Source of the DNA: Solea solea
Taxonomy: Eukaryota; Chordata; Actinopteri; Pleuronectiformes; Soleidae
Length of the DNA stretch: 64,000 nt
Reading direction: 5' to 3'
Assembly (NCBI RefSeq): GCF_958295425.1
Contig: NC_081143.1
Coordinates: forward strand, 14,704,891-14,768,890
The notes below the pieces were generated by a model. That model searched no databases and was not told the origin of the DNA. It saw only the letters and a program-made list of their open reading frames with translations. Positions 1 to 15,000 of the stretch are shown one piece after another; position 1 is the stretch's first letter; every line of letters begins with the position of its first letter. Position numbers and translations under genes: made by a program.

Positions 1-3000
1 AGTCGCCAAGGAGACAAACACCTACTGCATCTCTGCTGATGCTCATGGGGGCCACTGCTGTCCACATGTCTGTCTGAGGGTCATACCTGTACACACATAC
101 ACACACAAAATTACTTTCACTCAAGAAAAACAACTAAATGGCTAATCATATTTTTCTTCTTTTTATTCTTGGCACACAAAAGCTGAGGTTTCCCTTAAAA
201 CATTATTGCTTGCTTTCTAATCCAACTCTTGGTGAGAAAGACGGTATTTCCAAAGATAGAAAACTATTCCTTCAAAGATTTTTTTTTAATTACAGATTTT
301 GGTGATGTCTCAAACATTAACATACAGTTAAGTGCTACCACTTGAATCGATGTAATCTAAAAGATGCTATAATCTACATTTCACACTGTAACACCCATAA
401 ATGTAGACGCACCTCTCCACACAGTCACTTAACCGAGATGCCAGGGAAGAGGCCGGAGCATCGTGACCTCCGATGGCATACAAGAAGCTGTGCCACGTGG
501 CCACACCCACACCTCCACGTCTTTTGGCCATTGGAGCACAACCACTCCATCTGTAGATGTAAAAAAATTCACAGTTTCCAACATTGAATAAAAGCTTAAT
601 TCAAAACCCTCCAAAATTTGCTTCCTTTTGTTTTCATAGACAATTATTTGCCAGAAACCTCCACTCAACCACTCTATGAGAGACCATAAATAATATACAA
701 GGAAATTGTTTGACAGTGGTCTATTCTAACATCCTGAGGGGTTTAGCAGTCTCATTTTGATCCGTGGGTGAATAGAGCAGGATATCAGGCAGGAGAAGGC
801 ATTTAATTCTGTTCAAATAACGTCCCACGTCTCTGACCTGTTGGTGTGGGGGTCGAAACACTCCACTGAACGCAAGCAGGATGAACCATCACGACCTCCT
901 ACTGCATACAACCTGAAGAAGACAGAGGCTTGTACAATCACTAGAGAGACACAGCACACATAACACCATACACACTGCTGTATTCTCATTTTAGTGACAC
1001 CGTGTGCAATGACCCAATCTTAAGAGTATTGCATGTGTGTGTGTACCTGCATCCATGGGTACACACAAAGATATGAATGCACACCTGTAAACACACACAG
1101 CCACTGGGCATGGATAACACAAAGCAGTTGTTTCTGTATTAATTAACATCTATAAAGCCTTCCTCTGTGGTGTCTCTCTGAGGCACTAAAATAATAAGAA
1201 CGACGGGGCAATATTGCAGTCTCTGGTGCCGGAGAATTCTGGGGCAAATGAGGGGACTCTAGCAATGAACTTATCAAACATAAACGTTAATACACTCACT
1301 TGGCAGTTTATACCAAGCCAAAAAACGATGCAGTCCGGCTATAAACCCTGAGGGTTACAATGTTCAGTTTTTATTGAAAAGTTTTAAAGGGGTGTTGATT
1401 TGCCAGAATTGGTTGCTATTTCTGGAGGATGTTGTTTGTGCTGCTGCTGTTGAACAGTGCAATTTTCTTTCTTTACATCTCTATTAAGCTATTAAACCAC
1501 TGTATGTGATTCGTTACATGAATGTGACACTAATGTGCAATGTTTAAAATTGAAAAAAATTGCTCACTTACTTGCCATTGAGGACAGCTACGCCCACAGT
1601 GCTTCTGGGTGTAGCCATACTGGCAACAAAGCTCCACTGTCGAGCTTGGGGATCCCACCTAGAAGAAAGCCAGTCTTGCACATTACAGAATAGAACTTTG
1701 TTGTATTTATTAGTTGCTTCGGCAAACTACATATACTAATTGGCAATAAAATTGTTTAGTGATTAAATGCGCCGGGTAAATTAGTGGTACTGCCACATGA
1801 ATCTGGTCTGAGCTTCTCAAATGGAATTAAGTGCAGTTTTCCTCAGTTTTCCAAAATATCTTGGATCTTTTGTGTGTTATTTAGAGGTCACATTGGATTG
1901 GATAAAATATTTTCATTAACCAACTTATTTATTGAGAAGTAAATTGATTATTCAATAATGATATTTGCATGGCTAACATCACCACTATAGATTTTTTAAT
2001 AAGCTACAATACATAAAATAATACAGTAATAACTAGGGCTGCAGTGATTTCAGATTCTTCAGCTTCATAAATGTGAATTTTTCTGGTATCTTTGCTCCAC
2101 TTAATGAAGAAATCATTAAAACTGAATATTTTGGTTTGTGGAGCATAATCATTTTGAGGTTTGGGAAAGACTAGATGCAGCTCTAGCAATAACTGAATTT
2201 ATTAGATTGTACTGTATATTATCATCTCTTGTTAGGGTGTAATTCCACCGTTCCACAGCAACTTGTTTTCTAAAAAACAAAGTGCTCCTGTGAAATAGTC
2301 TGTTACCTTTCCACAGTGCTGAGGTAGCTCCAACCATCATGTCCTCCTACTGCGTACATGGGGCCTTCGAGGACAGCTACACCTGCAATACACAACCCCA
2401 GGCGCGTGATTAATTCGTGGCAGCTTACCAAAAGGAAACGTTTAGAACAATGATTGTGCATGTGTGTGCAACCATTAGATGCACAGAGTTAGCAGCATGT
2501 TAATACTTCCAAACTCAAAGGATTTATTTGGCCCAACATCTGTGCTGCCAGATGTGTGTTTGAATCCCTACCACCCTTCACACACATGCACCCCATGTCT
2601 TATAAAATGTTGTAATTAAAATGAGTGGGGAAGTGTCCTTCACACAAGATGCACAGGGTAAATCAACTCTGCTTTGGATTTAATTTGTTGATACATGTCC
2701 ATCACTGACTCTGTCTGCCAGTGAGGTGTTCTAGAGCTGAAAACCAATCACTTTTCTCATTGAGAATCTACTATTTTCCAGCAGGGACAAATAAAATATC
2801 TTAATATCTCCCCCCAAGCTGTGGTTATGGTTTTTAAAATGCCAAAGAGAAAATTCAAATCCATTAGTCTTTTTATAGTTTATTACCTAGACTGTCCTAG
2901 GCAGCCCACCATAACCTAGTTTGTCTGGTGTTTCATAAGGAAGCAAACATTTTTTACACTTCTCATAATATATAGAAGCTCTCTGACTCACTCTCTACAT

Positions 3001-5031
3001 CACTTTCCGTCTTTCTCTCAGTATCATCATTGGCAACACTGGGAGATGTGGACTGTCAAAATACCCATAACATTTTTATCATCCTTTCAGGAAGGCAGAC
3101 CTTGTCATAGTTTCAGCTGTAGCAGTGCATGTTGCCACAAGAGACAAGCGGACAGTCCTAGGTTTAACACCTGCACTCAGTATGGAACTGTCACTCTGTT
3201 GCACATGAGAGGAAACTGCATGCTCGGTTGTCTGGAGCTGCCACCACAGAGTCAGTACAATTCTGCAGGAATCACTGCCTTAATCAATCCACTAATAAAT
3301 GGCTGATTATTTCAAGCCATTATCAACAACCAACCCTATTGATTAAAGCTCCTTTCACACTGGAAGAAAGCTCATGAAAATCAGATGGCTTTGTTGTTAG
3401 TGTAAAATGGTAAAATCAGGGTCGCGCTATTGTTCGACCCTGGCTTTAGGGTAGGTCACACTACACACTTGACTCTTAAAAAGCGTTATTTTTTATTGCT
3501 ATTTTTAAAACTGCATACATTTCCCATATTTTCTGGATGTACAGTATTCCAATAAATTGATTGAGAAATAATTATACTCTATGGTTATTAAAGCATTGCA
3601 AATCTAAGGAACTTTGCACAGCACTGTACATATGCACTAATATCAGTGTAAATTTCAGGCAGACATTTCCAAACCACATTTTTTCAACAAGCTTCCCACC
3701 TAGTCCATGCCTGTGTGTTGACATGGGAGGCATCACGCTCCAGGTTTTACTTTGCGGGTTGTAACACTCCACAGTGTTGAGGGTCTTGAGTCCATCTCTG
3801 CCCCCTACCACGTAGAGCCGGCCGCCAAGAACAGCTACACCGAACTGTAGCCTCCGTCCGCTCATGGTGGCTACTTGCCTCCATGTGTCGCGACGCAGAC
3901 AGTACTGCTCGATACTGGTAGCACCTGGAAAACACAAAAATATAAAACAAATGAGATCTAAATTTAGATTTATAAATAAATGTAGTGCTTATTCAACTGG
4001 TAATTCACGAGATGACTGCGTGAGGCCCTCTTTATTTACATGTTGAATCACACCTGAATATTATAATTGTCATGAAGGGATGATCTACTGCAGGACTACC
4101 GGATTACACTGCATTACTTTTAACTAGATGTACCTAATAAAAAGAATAAGTCATATCCAGAAAACATCACAGGAGAAAGATTGTTCTTGCATTATTTTTA
4201 AGCATGGCCCATTCTTTGCTTTCCCTCTCACCTACTGACTTTCAAATGTTGTCACATGACAACAAACATGGTCTAAATTACAGTATACAGTTATATGCCA
4301 AACTGGCAGTTTTTGGTGTAGTCTCATAATTGTGTCTGGATTTGTGCCAGTGACTGTTCTACCTTTTGTAGCGTCCATGCCGCCCACAGCGAACATGGCC
4401 CCAACGGTGGCCTTACGAGGACGGGTGCGAGGGCTCTGAAGCAGGGGCCGGTGCAGGGGCAAGAGGTGATACTTCATTCCCGCTATCAACAGTCGCTGGC
4501 ACTCCACGCTGTCCTGAAGCAGAGGGTTGGACTCAAGGTCTGCCAGGAACTACATACAAACACAACAACTCACACATGAGCACACACAGGGTCATTTTTT
4601 ACCAACTGCTGCCAACAATCATGTAGGGTATGTGTGTACTGTGGGTGTAGGCCAGTGTGGGTTTTGATGTTGTTGTGAGCGATTGTGGAGGTATGAGGGT
4701 TGAGGGAAAGCTGTTCTCTTATTGATTGAGAGATTAGATCAGACCGGCAGGCATTAGTCCTGTCCCTCTGACACACATACTGCCTACTAATCTCATCTGT
4801 TTCATCAGTTTTCTAGTCTATATCCACTAACCACAACAACACACACGTACCACATAGACTATACCACTAAATCTAACTGTAAGTGAACTCCAAATTTCAC
4901 CAACTGTCGTCTCTGTGCCAAATATTGCGCCTTCTTCACATTATCGTTTGATATTGGCTGCATGCACTTTGTGTGGAGAGGAGACAAATCCGCCGTCAGT
5001 CTGTGTGTGCATAGCTGCATGTGTGCATCTA

Positions 5032-5067
<36 letters not shown>

Positions 5068-6040
5068 GGAGGGAGAGAGAGAGAGAGCTGCATGGGCAGG
5101 AAGATGAATGTATTGTCGCATTGAAAAAATGAAGAGGAATCAATTTGTGGCAGTCACCGTTGATTCTGTGGCGTCCGGCCACAAATTGCACAATTTATGG
5201 GAAAGCCTGCAGTGGCATGAAGCACTACAATCCTTCCTAAAATCAGTTTGCATATGCATGTGTGTGTGTCCCAGATAATTTTTCTAAAAGTCATTTGAAG
5301 TTTCCAGACTGCGTGTATACGTCTGCATCTGGAGGAATGTTCAGAAATGCTTCAGTCACAGAGAGCAGTAATTATAAAGGATATATATGCTCAAGTGAAA
5401 ATAAAAATGTTATTTCTACACAGTCATTTTCATCTGTGCTGTGCTTCATAATTCCCTCTGCCCTACAAAGAGAAACATTTGGCCCAAATAATTCGACTTG
5501 GTCACTGAATGTAAAATCAATTTTCCCAGCCCGACGTGCAGCGCATAAAGTAAGCATGTTAAATGGATAAGCAGCTTACACACCAGGGTAAACCCAAAGT
5601 TTTATTGCGTACAATCACAGAGGGGCAAATTACTGTGAACCCTTTTTTAGTATTTATTTATACAAGTGGGCGATAAAGGTGGGCAGAGATTAATAAAGTG
5701 CCTGTCCGCATCTCTGTTATGTTTCCATCATGCTGTGAAAAATTGAATGTGGAGGATGAAATTGGACTGAATCCAGGCGTCCCACATTCTCCTCTCTGTC
5801 CTCTCTTTACCTTGCGGTTGACAGAGGAGTAACTAAGCTCCTCTTTCTGTTTCGCCTCACACATAAAATGAAGAGACAGGGATGTATTTATCCACCTATA
5901 TCACACACACTCACTCCCACACACATCACTCTCCCATTCCCCTTTCATTTCCTTTACCTGACATAGTTTTACGAGCACCTGCCCTTTGTCTCGAAGTTTT
6001 ATGCAAAGCCAGGGTTTACGCCCTGCAACAAGACAGACCG

Positions 6041-6084
<44 letters not shown>

Positions 6085-9000
6085 GTATACATCTATACAA
6101 TGGCCAAATAGTCAATTAATCAACTAGTTAAGAACCTAATCAACAGAATTAAGCTGTAGACACTTTGATAATCAAAATTTCTAAAACATGACTGTAGCAA
6201 TTTAATCACTTATCTCTGTTTGGTGGTCCCAGAGGAAACTACTACTACTACTTTATGTTCTACCTGACTTGACTGTATTTATTTAATTACTAGCCCAGGT
6301 ATCTAAATGTAGCAGTTAACACTGAGTTGTACATTTTATGTGCCACTATTCCACTCACATTAGATGAATGTCATGCTGACTGACTGACATGTGACTTTGA
6401 TTTTGGAAATATGACTAATGTATCATTCAATTTTGGTTTGTTTAACAGTCACACGAGCAGAGATTCATAGTATTAATCTGGTGAATTGACATCCACTTGA
6501 TGAGTAATCACACGTTACCGAGTTATAGAATGAACCCATTGATTGAAGAATATTGATCGATTGTTTGTGTGAGGTTTAAATGTTGTTTTATTGGCATTTC
6601 ACAACTCAAGAGGTTGCTGAATGTTAATTCATTTGTCAGTTATGCATGGTGGTGGTGATATACTGTTCAAGGCTAAAATCAACCCTCAGCCTTTTGCATC
6701 TCTGTTGTTATTCCAATGCCACACCTCTGCCATCCATCTTCTCCGTGGTCACATGTTACAGCTACTTGTGATTTCAGCTGACCAGGCCAAAGCAATATAT
6801 CTGAAGTGCTGTATACCACACAACAGGAAAAACAGGGAGATGTATAGGTGCAGGCTGAGAAGATGGAAAGAGGAGTGGGGGAAACGGGGAGTTTTATTAC
6901 CCCACTTTCTATATAGCGAGGGAAATGACAGATGAGGGAGATGAAAAGAACAGATAATTTAGCTGTAGTTAAGAGAGTAAGAGAGATATCATACTTAATT
7001 AAGGTTTAAAACATTTGTGTGTGTGTCCACAGCCCAAGGCAATGAGGCTCTGCACAGCATATAAACTTCTCTGCATCACATTACCAGACAGGGACTCTGC
7101 TACACTTGCTAGTTAGAGGAGAGAGGAGCGAGGAGGAGGAAGAGTGTGGGGTGACATGCTTACACACTCTCAGACGCACACAAAAAACACAAGCACACAC
7201 CTGACAGAGTAATAGTTGTGATCTACAGTTGACAGTAATGACTCCAGCTCCTCTAATCGAGGATAAGTATTTCTGCACATCCCTTAAACCAAACAAATAA
7301 TAAACTTGAGAGTAGACCATGCTCTTAATATGAAACTGTCTTTCAGGGTTAAATAACATATTCACACAGATATTCTTCTTGAATGGAGAACCAGTGGTCT
7401 ACCACGTGTTGTTTGTTGCATTTTTTCATTGCTAGGCAAGTGATGTTTTCATTTTTGTGGTCCTTCTTGACAGTTCTCACCTGTGGCTGAAGCAGTGGCA
7501 GTCGGATGTGAGCGAGGAGCAAAGGTAGGTGGCGTTGCCGAGTGGCAGAGTCATGACGGACCCACGTGAGCAAAGAGGTCACCACAGTTTCCTCGTCTGG
7601 CACGTGGATGTCATCTGAAGTGAGCAGCCTCTCCATCTCCTCCACCGGGAGCAGCAGAAACTCCTGTCCTCCCACCACGTCTAAAAAGTGATCCTGGTGG
7701 ACAGACAGACAATAAAACAACGGACAACGTCACTACAAGAGTAAGATGTAATTACAGATTTGTTTCGAAAGAGAGGGGATCAATAAATAATTCCTTGTAC
7801 AATAGAAGAGGAGAATGAGAAGTGGAAATAAATTAGGCTTTGAGTGGAGAAAGCAATCAAGGGTTGGATTGAGTCAAAGAAAAAAACCCCAAAGGAAATT
7901 AGGTCAGAGAGAGAGATGGATGACAGGAACTAGAGAAAAAAAATGCAGCCTACTCCCAAAATAAATAGGTGATACTCTTTACCATTCATCTATCCATCCA
8001 TCGTCCACCACTTTACTTTATCCTCCACACGACGGTCACAGGGCCACTGGTGCCAATCCCAGCTAACATAGGGTGAATGTCAGGGCACACCCTGTACAGG
8101 TCGCCAGTCCATCACAGGGCCAATACATAGAGACAACATTCACAACCAATCACTCTAAAGTTGTCCAATTCCCCTCTGCATGTTTTTGGACTTGAGTTTT
8201 AACAAGTCTGTAAAAGTGAATGCAAACCCAGATAAATCCACCTCCACAACATAATTACCACAGACTAAAGTTGAACAATAATCTACTTAGAGGGAAAGAA
8301 AGAGAGGGACAGTGACACTGACAGAGGCAGACACACAGATGGCGGCTGGGTGAAGAAAATGCCGTGTAAAAATAGGAGAGCAAGAGAAGAGAAAGAATAA
8401 TCAACTCAATAAAGGAGATATATCACTGTCACCATAGCAACCTTTTGCTGAAAACAGCCATTGTGGCAATGATGTTACATGGTGCATTGTGAATGAGGAA
8501 CCCGGAGCAAAATCAAAGCCAGAAAAGGACCAGAATCTGAGTAGGAAAAGTGACAAATAGTGGTGAAAGAAAACCTGAATAATGTTCTTAGATTTAACTG
8601 TGTTGTCTTCATTCTACATCATCATGTTCAGACCTTAATCTCTCAAAGAAAATTAATTTTCTTGCAGCTCGACTCGACAATTGTTGGAGGTAAAGCTGTA
8701 GTCCGATTGTGCACACACCATGGTGTAGGCGTGAGCAGCCTTGTGCAGGTCATGGCAGCCCTGAGCATCAGCGTAGGAGCGGATGCCCAGACAGTTGGAG
8801 GGGTGGAGCTGCTTCATGAGGAAGGAGCAGCAAGCCTGAACCACTGGTGACAACTGCAGCAGGCAAGAGGCTGACAGCAGGGACTCAATGGTGTCCTCCT
8901 TCAACTCAAGACGTCCTGAACAAGAGAGGGAGGGAGAAGAGGTTTCTTTAAATTTTTATTTTTTATTAAATTCACATCACACCATTAAAAATAAGGCTGA

Positions 9001-12000
9001 CACGTATGTGTGTACCTGTATATGCATACTGCACCAGGACCCACAATGCTTCAGGGTCTACTCCTTCCATCTTCACCTCATCCTGCTTGGCTTCCCGCAC
9101 ATCACTGGTGAACATGGCCGCAAAGTAGTCGGATACTGATGAGAGGACCAGTCTGTTAGAGGAGAGAGTGTCAGCCATTAGTCAGAGAGGATGGACAGCT
9201 GTAATGGAGTAACAGAGGATGCTGACCTTGCTGACAAGACAAGTCTGGACTGACAGGGAGAAGATTCAGAGCAGAAGCAGAAGGGACAGCCTGGACATGA
9301 CGCGACGCACAAAATACATCCCCTATTACACTGTAATACTCTATGTGGCTGAACACGTCTAATGTCTGATGTCAAAGTCTATGGCAGCATGACTAAAGGT
9401 TTTCTACTATGACCAGCCCAAACATTCATTATAGCAGATGTTGTATCACAAAAATCTAGCATAAGTTTAAATTCAAAGCTTTCAGATTCAAATACAATCT
9501 GCCGAAAGGCAAGGTGAAACATTGCAGGAAGAAAGGTTCAAATATTGTAGCAGCATTGCCTTCCACAGTCACTCACCATGCACTGACAAGACAGGAGCAC
9601 TGACAAGAGAGCAGGAAAACGGGAAGCAAAAGAACTGTATGTATTTCCACAGTTCATGTACAATCCTACATGTAGTGTAGAAATGATTAACATTTCTAAT
9701 TGTAGCTATGCACCTTACTTCCCTGCTCAGAGCGGGACTCTCACCACTTGTATTGCTCTCTCTTTAGAGATGTAGAGGTCTGTGGAATAAATCTATGCAA
9801 ACAAAAGCTTTGCATGAGCCTGAGGCATCTCCAGATGTTTGTATACACCAAGAGCCTCAGACATTTAACTGCTACAAAATCAAACAGCAGTGCATTAACT
9901 TTAATTTCCCTTCCTTCCTTTCGCTTTTTTCCCTACACATGGCTTGTTATCTTGAGAAATTGCACTTATCTTTTCAAATAACTCACATATCCTCTCAAAA
10001 AGCCAATAAAAATGAAGACACAACCTCATGCAAGTCAAGTCCTGGCATGCATGAACAAAAGGGAAAAAAGAAATGCCAGTCCCTTCAGTCCAAATAGAGA
10101 TTATTCAATTTGCATCGTCGGTCTCACCAGCTGAGGTCGAAAAAGAAAGGGAGAGGAATATGTTTGATGCAAGGTCAATGAAAAATCTAGAGGTAGCTCT
10201 GTAGGCGAGTGTGAGAAGGAAGACCAATGGAAAGAAAGGCAGATGAAGGACAGCATAGTATTATCATAAGGTCACTTGTAACAGGACATTTACTTAATTC
10301 CCCCCACTGCAAAATTCCATTAACATTTCAAGTCAACAAAAAAATTAATCACACACAGACATCTATTAATATTAAAAAAGGTACTAGGAATTCACTGTTT
10401 AATAAAGAATGTGCAGTATTTTTCATTCCTAGCTCTTTGTAAATGAATATTGAATGATATTCAGTATTGAGCAAAAAACAACAAAAAAACCCAAAACAGG
10501 TCAGAAGCAGCCCAGCCCTAGACCTGGTGGGATTCAAATCGGCAACCCTTTCCACTGGGCCATGAGCTGCCTGCTTTCACAAATATAAATTCTAATTGTT
10601 TTCATCAATCATTTTCATTGATTTACAAAATGCCAAACACTATGATCTTCAGTGTTGCCCATTCCTCTTTTTTTCCGCACACCTAACACTTTTGCACATT
10701 ATTGTAGGTCTGGACATAAGTCACACTAGTTCAGTATTTCTTTTGTTATTCTGATTTAATTGATCAAGCCCACAATAAAGCTGTTTAATGCCCACGTTAT
10801 TGTTTTAAATTTTACATGAACATGTACACGTGTATAATCCCATTACTGAGTGTGTCACTGGGACCTTGACAGATAGCCTGAAGCATAAATGAGCAGTGTC
10901 TATGAATGTGTGTGTGTGGGTATATACTAATATATGTAACCTCTTTAAGACCGTTTCTGGCATAAACACAGACCTTGTCAGGACCAGTACCAGTACAGAC
11001 CAAAACTTGGTCCGAATGAGGCATACCGTCATTTCCCAATTGTCAGGAATTGTGATTAGGTTAAGGTTAGGGTTATGCATTAACTGGTTATGGTTAAGTT
11101 TAGGAATAATGCTTTGTTTAGACTGTCCAAATGAATGGAAATCCATATGAGTCCATTTTACAGACACAGATGTCAAAGACGTGCTGCTGTGAGCAAATCA
11201 AAGAGCATACAAGAGCAATGGGTTATTTACACACAAACACAAATGCAGTGTGGTGAAGACAGAGACATGGCAGGCAGTGTGTCGTGCTGTAATGGAAATA
11301 GCAGAGAGCAGACAGAATGCTGGGGTGATGAGAGCAGGAAACAGATGAGTTAGACTCAGGAAAGGAGGACAAGAGCTGGAAATTGAACCCTGTATCTGAG
11401 TGTGAATGTGTTCAGAGATACAGTAATGGAAAAACATAGTGGGGAACAACAACTAGAGGGACTGTGGCAGGAACTTGCTTCACTTAATACAGTATTTCCG
11501 AGCTGCAGGACATCAACATTTTATTGCTATTGCTGCAAAAATGCAATCTGCCACTAACCTCTTTGGTCCAGACCAAAAAATCGCGACATGAAATTAATGG
11601 ATTACCAAAGGATGAATCTAAAAGGGTTGGGTTTTTGTTTACTGAATATCTCTGGCAGTCATGATCAAAAACATCCACCACAACAGAGGGTACTGGTTGT
11701 AGTGGGTGTTTTCAATTCTCCAGCCTCAGTCAGGTTGTAGAAATTAACCCATTTTGGTTTAGTGGACCATGACGAAGCAAAAAAACGAAAACACTTTTCC
11801 ACTGGTCCCTCTGAGATTTCGCTCAGAGGGATTGAACTCGTCTTTATAGGGTTAGACTAGACATAGATTATTTGTCTTCAAAACACAGATGAGTCTATAC
11901 AGGCCACGGAAGCAGATTTATTGATTTACAATAATGGTACAGAGGTCTCTGGAATAACATTAACTTACGTTTTGGAAAGTAGTGGTTTTAGCGGTGCCCA

Positions 12001-15000
12001 AAATGGGGTAGAAAAACTGATTTTCAAGTTGATGTAGTCATATAGGTTAGAGCCCCCAACTGTGCAAGAACATTAAGAGCAGCTATGCACAATACAAGTG
12101 GCCAATTCAGCACGTACGGTGCATTTGTTTGTGTATATGTAAGACGGAGAGAGGAGAGTAAACGGGGTGTATGTTCAGTTCCCAGAAAAGCACTTCAATC
12201 CTACACATACAATAAATCAACTGCAAACCAAACATACACTTCCAAACAAGATGTCTTACTACTACCCTCTTACTGTCTGGCAAACACACACACACACACA
12301 CATACAACTTCAAATGACAGCACACACATCTACATACACCATTAGGCTTCTCAAACAGCCGAGTCTTTTGTTTGTCACCATCTGTGCCTGGAGGACTAAA
12401 TCAAATGAGGCAGAAGAGGAAGTCAGTGAGAGAAAAGGGACTCTTTCTGCTGGTGAAGGGCCGCGTTTCTGTTTCCTCCTGCTGCAGTTGGACCCTGCTG
12501 CTGCACCAGTGGCCACATGCCCAGGGAGCATCAACCACAGAGCAGTGTAGAGAGGGGCCTCTGAGGTGGATGACAGGCACGTGTGTGTGTGTGTGTGTGT
12601 GATGCATGATTCAAAGGCTGACTTGACAACATGTGATACAAAGAGACTACAAAAATAAAAGGGGACTTTCATGAGCATGACTGTGGTTGTGGTGCTCCTG
12701 TGAATGTTCTTTCCCAAACAGTACTATTTGTGCACAGTACAGTATGTGGCATTGTGAATAAAGTTTGTGTGTGTCCAGACGTTGCGGTATTTTATATTGA
12801 TATACTGTATGTTTCATGGAGTGTCCAAAAAGGAGGAAGAGGCCAGCAACCTCTAAAATCTCTTTGGTCCTACCTGTGTGCAGGTATCCGCCTTTCTCCA
12901 GCCACCAGTACGACATCACACAGCTGTCTGCTCATCAGGTAGCTCTCCATCTTGCGGAAGGTGATGTCAGCGTGGGACATGGCTGTGAACATACAGTCCT
13001 CTGGACATGCACAGGGTTCCATCGACACGCATGAAGAGAGTGTGGCACTGCTGTTAGATGTCCTGCATTAACACAGAGAGACGCACACATGTAAAGACAT
13101 TCAGAGACACAAAAGGTAGAGACAGAAGACGTCTGTACATGTGTACAGAAAAGGTTCTGGTTTTTATGTAAGACAAAGGGACAGACGTGTGGAGAGTAAC
13201 ATCGGCTGTTGCATGTCTTCGTAACTTTGTACCATTCACTCACTCATATTTGTCCACGTCTTCTTTTCTTTTAACATGGTTACAGTATGTTACCAGAAGC
13301 ACACAACTGCTCCTTAATGGTTCAATTACTAGGAGTGAATGGCCAGATAAATTTAGCCCACTTAAAATAAAAGCTGCCAATTAAATAGCTGTGGGAGCTC
13401 AGCCCATTGTATGAGCAGTAATTTACTCTTTTCCCCAAAGCAACCAGCTTCTTTGTATATATACCAACAACAGGAGAAAAAGCAGTTTGGGGCCAAGATG
13501 GCTTCAACATTTGTTATTCACTGGTGGAAGTGTTGAAGCCCAAGGCTGTTATGACTTATTCTTCTTCTCTGAGCCAATGAGGTGAGAGTATGTAACAGAG
13601 GGAATAATTGGTGTGTGCATGTGTGTTCATCAAAGATAAGCACTGAAATATACCTACTACCCTGTGAATCATCAGCCATCATGGTTCCCAAACCAGCATT
13701 TAATTTACGAGTAGTTACTTCCATTTTTATGGCAGAAGCAGCATGACTGGCTCTGCAGCACAAAGATATAAAAGGAAGGAAAATATCACTTCAACCCAAT
13801 AGCTGAACAGAAATACCCTTTTCCAGTTGGCATTTTTTTGTACAATTTTGTAAAAAAAATACTGTAATTGTAATTGTCTATGTTGTTGTAAAGCTACTGT
13901 TCATAAAAGTGTCTTCTCTGCAATAGCGCGTCATTTATTGCATAACTTTCTGTAATAGAAGACCTCCTCTGTTATATCTTTATTTTCCTGGGGAGTTTTC
14001 CCTTCTATGATCATTCAGTTTTGCCATTATTAATATTTCATGTGGGATAATGTAATTGTAAAAGAGGTCACTTGACAAAGAATCAAAGACTTAAAAATGA
14101 AAAAGGCTTTAAAACACAGTCCACTTTGCCGTTTCCAGCATCAAACAGAATACCAAAACTATTAGAACATTTAACAGCAAAACATCCGGGACTTGGTAGA
14201 GATCAAAAACAGAGCATAGGAGGGGAGAGCACATCCTGGACCAACATGTGGTGGCCAGAGACAACTCCAAATGAGTCATTCTGGACCATGTCTGCTGGAT
14301 GCGTGCATACTTCGACAACAACAGTAATGTGGTGAATCAACTTAAGAGTCCATATTAAGTTGAAAATTTAATTTGTTTGGATGCAAGGTCGGTCACTATT
14401 ACTAAAAGTTGCAAGTTGTGTTTGCTGCAGCTGATCTGCTACTACATGAATAACATTTCCTCTGCTCCTCTAAATGTATCTCTTTTCCTCAGTTCAATCT
14501 TAAAACGAATGCCATTGATCATTCACTTCATTCAACCTCCTCATGTTGTCCCAACATCCATCTTTGCCTCAGCTCTCTCTCTCTATCTCTCCTCCATCCT
14601 ATTATAATCCTCCAAGGTAGTATTTTGGCTTGTTTTCCTGTGTGTTTGTGCGCATGCATGTAGACTAACAGTGTGGCTAAATACAGCCAGAAGAGATGGC
14701 TTTGAAGTGTGTGTGTGTGTGGGGGGGGGGGGGCGCGCGGCATGCTGCCTTCAACTCTCTTTAATTAAGCCGACAGACACTCAACATGGACAGAGAAGGA
14801 GAAAATGAGACAGGGGAAAGAGAGAGTGAGTCTGGGGTGAATCGACACCATGCAGCCACATTTTTAAACCCCTGAACCAGACCAGGACATTCAAACAATT
14901 GTCAATCAGTGCCTCTCTCAACCACACACATATTGAACACACACTTGCTTGTGATTAACTATCCCCTGGACAAACGGCTACCGCAAATGAATCTTAGGCA

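Noticed and set aside
3300..3500. Possible short repeat with GGGTCGCGCTATTGTTCGAC hairpin-like block
   Set aside because: It resembles a fish MITE fragment, but no second copy in this window supports it, so it was not listed as a feature.
10995..11100. Interstitial telomere (TTAGGG-like blocks)
   Set aside because: The blocks are irregular and belong to the CA-ended interspersed repeat; they are not a true telomeric array.
12310..12717. 135-codon minus-strand frame
   Set aside because: Its composition comes from a TG/CA tract and intronic sequence of klhl5; there is no conserved domain and no splice partner.
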